Shown one piece after another: positions 54,692 through 57,025 of a DNA stretch of 57,025 nucleotides. Every line of letters starts with the position of its first letter. Position 1 is the stretch's first letter. This stretch comes from JBBSHE01 sp038253325 (GTDB taxonomy: Bacteria; Actinomycetota; Actinomycetes; Propionibacteriales; Nocardioidaceae): NCBI GenBank assembly GCA_038253325.1, contig JBBSHE010000019.1, positions 1 to 57,025 of the forward strand, in the 5' to 3' direction. The position numbers and the translations under genes were made by a program. Under the pieces are notes generated by a model. It saw only the letters and a list, made by a program, of their open reading frames with translations. It was not told where the DNA came from and did no database searches.

Positions 54692-57025
54692 TTGACCGAC
54701 ACCGTTGAAGCATCGGCGGACGCGACGGCGCCGCGCGCCGAGCTCGCGATCTTGCAGGCTCGGGTGTATCGAGGGCCGAACGTCTGGTCGTACTCGAAGT
54801 CCATCCATCTCGTGGTGGACCTGGGTGTCCTAGAGGAGTTCCCGACCGATCGGGTGCCAGGGCTCACCGAGCGGTTGCTCCAGCTGCTTCCCGGCCTGCG
54901 CGACCACTCGTGCTCCCGTGGCCGACGCGGCGGCTTCGTCGAGCGTCTCGAGGAGGGCACCTGGCTCGGCCATGTGACGGAGAACGTCGCGCTCCAGCTC
55001 CAGCAGGAGGTCGGGCACGACATGCGCCGTGGCAAGACCCGGCAGGTCCGCGGTGAACACGGACACTACAACGTGATCTACGAGTACGTCGACGAGGACG
55101 TCGCCCTCGCCGCGGGCCGGCTCGCGGTGCGGCTGATCAATCACCTGGTCGAGACGGACCCGGACTTCGACTTCGAGGAGGAGCTGGAGACGTTCATCGT
55201 TCGGGCGGAGCGGACCGCGTTCGGGCCGTCCACCCAGGCGATCCTGGACGAGGCGGTCTCGCGTGACATCCCGTGGATCCGGCTCAACCAGTACTCGCTG
55301 GTCCAGCTCGGCCAGGGAGTCCACCAGAAGCGGGTCCGGGCGACCATGACCTCCCACACGTCGGCCATCGCCGTCGACATCGCCGGCGACAAGGACCTGA
55401 CCGGACGGCTGCTGTCGTCCGCCGGCCTGCCGGTGCCGAAGGCGGAGGCGATCCGCACCGCCGACCAGGCCGTCGCCGTTGCCGAGCGGATCGGTTATCC
55501 GGTGGTGTGCAAACCCCTCGACGGTAACCACGGTCGCGGTGTGTGCCTTGACCTTCGCGACGACTCCGCCGTACGCGCGGCGTTTCCGCTGGCAGAGGAG
55601 GAGAGCCGGCGCGGGTGGGTGATCGTCGAGTCGTTCATCACCGGCCGCGACTACCGGTGCCTGGTCATCGACGGCAAGATCGCGGCGATCGCCGAACGTG
55701 TCCCCGCCCATGTCGTCGGCGACGGCACCCATACCGTCGCAGAGCTGGTCGAGGAGACCAACGCCGACCCGCGCCGTGGTGTGGGCCACGAGAAGGTCCT
55801 CACCCGGATCAGGCTCGACGACACCGCCGTGGAACTCGTCCGCGAGCAGGGGTACGCCATCGACGACGTGCCACCGGGCGGTGAGATCGTCAAACTGACC
55901 CTGACGGGGAACATGTCGACCGGCGGCGTCTCGCTCGACCGGACGTTCGAGGCGCACCCGGACAATGTCGAGATCGCGGAGGAGGCGGCACGGGTCGTCG
56001 GCCTCGACATCGCCGGAATCGACTTCATCTGCCCCGACATCACCGAGCCGGTCCGGGAGACGGGCGGCGCCATCTGCGAGGTCAACGCCGCCCCCGGTTT
56101 CCGGATGCACACCCACCCGACCGTCGGTGACGCCCAGTTCATCTCGAAGTCGGTCGTCGACATGCTGTTTCCGTCGGGTGCACCGAGCCGGATACCGATC
56201 GTCGCCGTGACCGGCACCAACGGCAAGACGACGACGGCGCGGATGATCGCACACATCTTCAAGGGGATGGGCCGCAAGGTCGGGATGACCTCGACCGACG
56301 GCGTCGTGATCGACGAGCGGCTGGTGATCCGCGCCGATGCATCCGGGCCGAAGTCCGCTCGGATGGTCCTGCAGAATCCGCGGGTCGACTTCGCCGTCTT
56401 CGAGGTAGCCAGGGGCGGGATTCTCCGCGAGGGACTCGGCTACGAACGCAACGACGTCGCCGTGGTGCTCAACGTACAACCCGACCATCTGGGGCTCCGC
56501 GGGATCGACACCCTCGAACAGCTCGCCGACGTCAAGGCCGTACTCGTCGAGGCCGTTCCGCGTACCGGCGCCGCGGTGTTGAACGCCGACGACCCCCTGG
56601 TCCGGAGCATGCGACGCCAGTGCTCGGGCGAGATCGTGTGGTTCAGCATGGAGCCACCGGACACGCTGGTACGCGACCTCATCGACACCCACTGCCGCCG
56701 TGGCGGCAAGGCGCTGGTGCTCGAGTCGACCGACCGAGGCGACATGATCGTGGTCCGACACGGCCGTCGCGAGATGCAGCTGGCGTGGACGCACCTGCTC
56801 CCAGCGACGTTTGGCGGTCGCGCGAGGATGAACGTCCAGAACGTGCTCGCCGCGGCCGCAGCCGGTTTCGCCGCCGGTGCACCACTGCACGACATCCGCC
56901 AGGGTCTGCGGACCTTCTCGACGAACTACTATCTCTCCCCCGGCCGGCTCAACCAGCTGGAGGTGGAAGGCGTCAACGTCATCGTCGACTACTGCCACAA
57001 TGCGTCCGCGATGCGCGCGCTGGGC
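54692..57025 (+). CDS. cphA: Cyanophycin synthetase (partial, 3' end outside window)
   Basis: Builds cyanophycin from Asp and Arg with ATP, without ribosomes. 778 codons are present; full enzymes have about 875-900. Order of parts: N-terminal domain (1-160, RVYRGPNVWSYSKSIHLVVD), ATP-grasp domain (about 210-480, RIGYPVVCKPLDGNHGRGVC, EVNAAPGFRMHTHPT) for adding aspartate, and a Mur-ligase-like domain from about 500 (VAVTGTNGKTTTARMIAHIF, VLNVQPDHLGLRGI) for the other step. The window ends inside the Mur-ligase C-terminal part. The TTG start at 54692 follows AGGAGAGG at a normal distance; no ATG fits. Confidence 0.95.
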   Translation, partial: MTDTVEASADATAPRAELAILQARVYRGPNVWSYSKSIHLVVDLGVLEEFPTDRVPGLTERLLQLLPGLRDHSCSRGRRGGFVERLEEGTWLGHVTENVALQLQQEVGHDMRRGKTRQVRGEHGHYNVIYEYVDEDVALAAGRLAVRLINHLVETDPDFDFEEELETFIVRAERTAFGPSTQAILDEAVSRDIPWIRLNQYSLVQLGQGVHQKRVRATMTSHTSAIAVDIAGDKDLTGRLLSSAGLPVPKAEAIRTADQAVAVAERIGYPVVCKPLDGNHGRGVCLDLRDDSAVRAAFPLAEEESRRGWVIVESFITGRDYRCLVIDGKIAAIAERVPAHVVGDGTHTVAELVEETNADPRRGVGHEKVLTRIRLDDTAVELVREQGYAIDDVPPGGEIVKLTLTGNMSTGGVSLDRTFEAHPDNVEIAEEAARVVGLDIAGIDFICPDITEPVRETGGAICEVNAAPGFRMHTHPTVGDAQFISKSVVDMLFPSGAPSRIPIVAVTGTNGKTTTARMIAHIFKGMGRKVGMTSTDGVVIDERLVIRADASGPKSARMVLQNPRVDFAVFEVARGGILREGLGYERNDVAVVLNVQPDHLGLRGIDTLEQLADVKAVLVEAVPRTGAAVLNADDPLVRSMRRQCSGEIVWFSMEPPDTLVRDLIDTHCRRGGKALVLESTDRGDMIVVRHGRREMQLAWTHLLPATFGGRARMNVQNVLAAAAAGFAAGAPLHDIRQGLRTFSTNYYLSPGRLNQLEVEGVNVIVDYCHNASAMRALG

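Overview
The window is high-GC DNA from an actinomycete (phylum Actinomycetota). The evidence is a mycothiol ligase gene (mshC), PAC2, DUF3090, SCO1664-family and DUF5703 proteins, the GlgC/GlgM glycogen pair, an F420-type luciferase-like oxidoreductase, many GTG/TTG starts, and several genes whose -10 box (TAnnnT) lies only 6-8 nt before the start codon. The genus cannot be fixed from the sequence. The order metH, PAC2, mshC, SCO1664-family, DUF3090, phosphatase, with uppP and an M20 peptidase nearby, is recalled from the mycobacterial Rv2124c-Rv2141c region, so this part looks like conserved chromosomal core.

Layout. 1-5.4 kb: the end of a family 5 solute-binding lipoprotein, a HAD hydrolase and cobalamin-dependent methionine synthase. 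5.4-9.7 kb: PAC2 and the mshC operon. 9.8-15.1 kb: CorA, a small-molecule phosphotransferase, and a MarR regulator made of two MarR domains in one chain, divergent from an MMPL exporter. 15.1-19.9 kb: UppP, an F420-type oxidoreductase, an aldo/keto reductase, DUF5703, an M20 peptidase and tRNA-Leu(GAG). 20-25.1 kb: an envelope cluster in which a BlaI-type repressor and an M56 metalloprotease diverge from a BcrC-like PAP2 phosphatase, DedA, a glycosyltransferase, a polysaccharide deacetylase and a frameshifted second PAP2 gene. A perfect 19-bp palindrome lies between the two arms.

25.4-31.1 kb: a secreted TIGR03118-like protein, a 38-residue membrane peptide, an XRE regulator resembling PopR of Streptomyces, a two-gene clpP operon, and three overlapping genes that look like a small type VII secretion-related cassette. 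PopR-type boxes (7-bp arms around a 3-nt centre) occur twice before the regulator and in tandem before the clpP operon. This self-contained stress-protease circuit is the strongest regulatory finding. The cassette is the best candidate for something undescribed; its second gene seems to start at a CTG codon.

31.1-37 kb: an orphan molybdenum-hydroxylase large subunit, a dienelactone hydrolase, a class III ring-cleavage-type dioxygenase, and a SigE-family sigma factor with a membrane-anchored, propeller-like partner. 37-45.8 kb: gamma-glutamyltransferase, glgC/glgM, an AlkD-like DNA repair protein, a GNAT acetyltransferase, peptide deformylase and a three-gene ABC-2 exporter. 45.8-57 kb: a SpoU-type RNA methyltransferase, an alpha/beta hydrolase, TauE/SafE, a stomatin/NfeD pair, an ABC ATPase, serB, an SRPBCC protein, a SixA-like phosphatase, and cyanophycinase followed by cyanophycin synthetase, which runs off the end. 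No insertion sequence, CRISPR array, rRNA or phage gene was seen.
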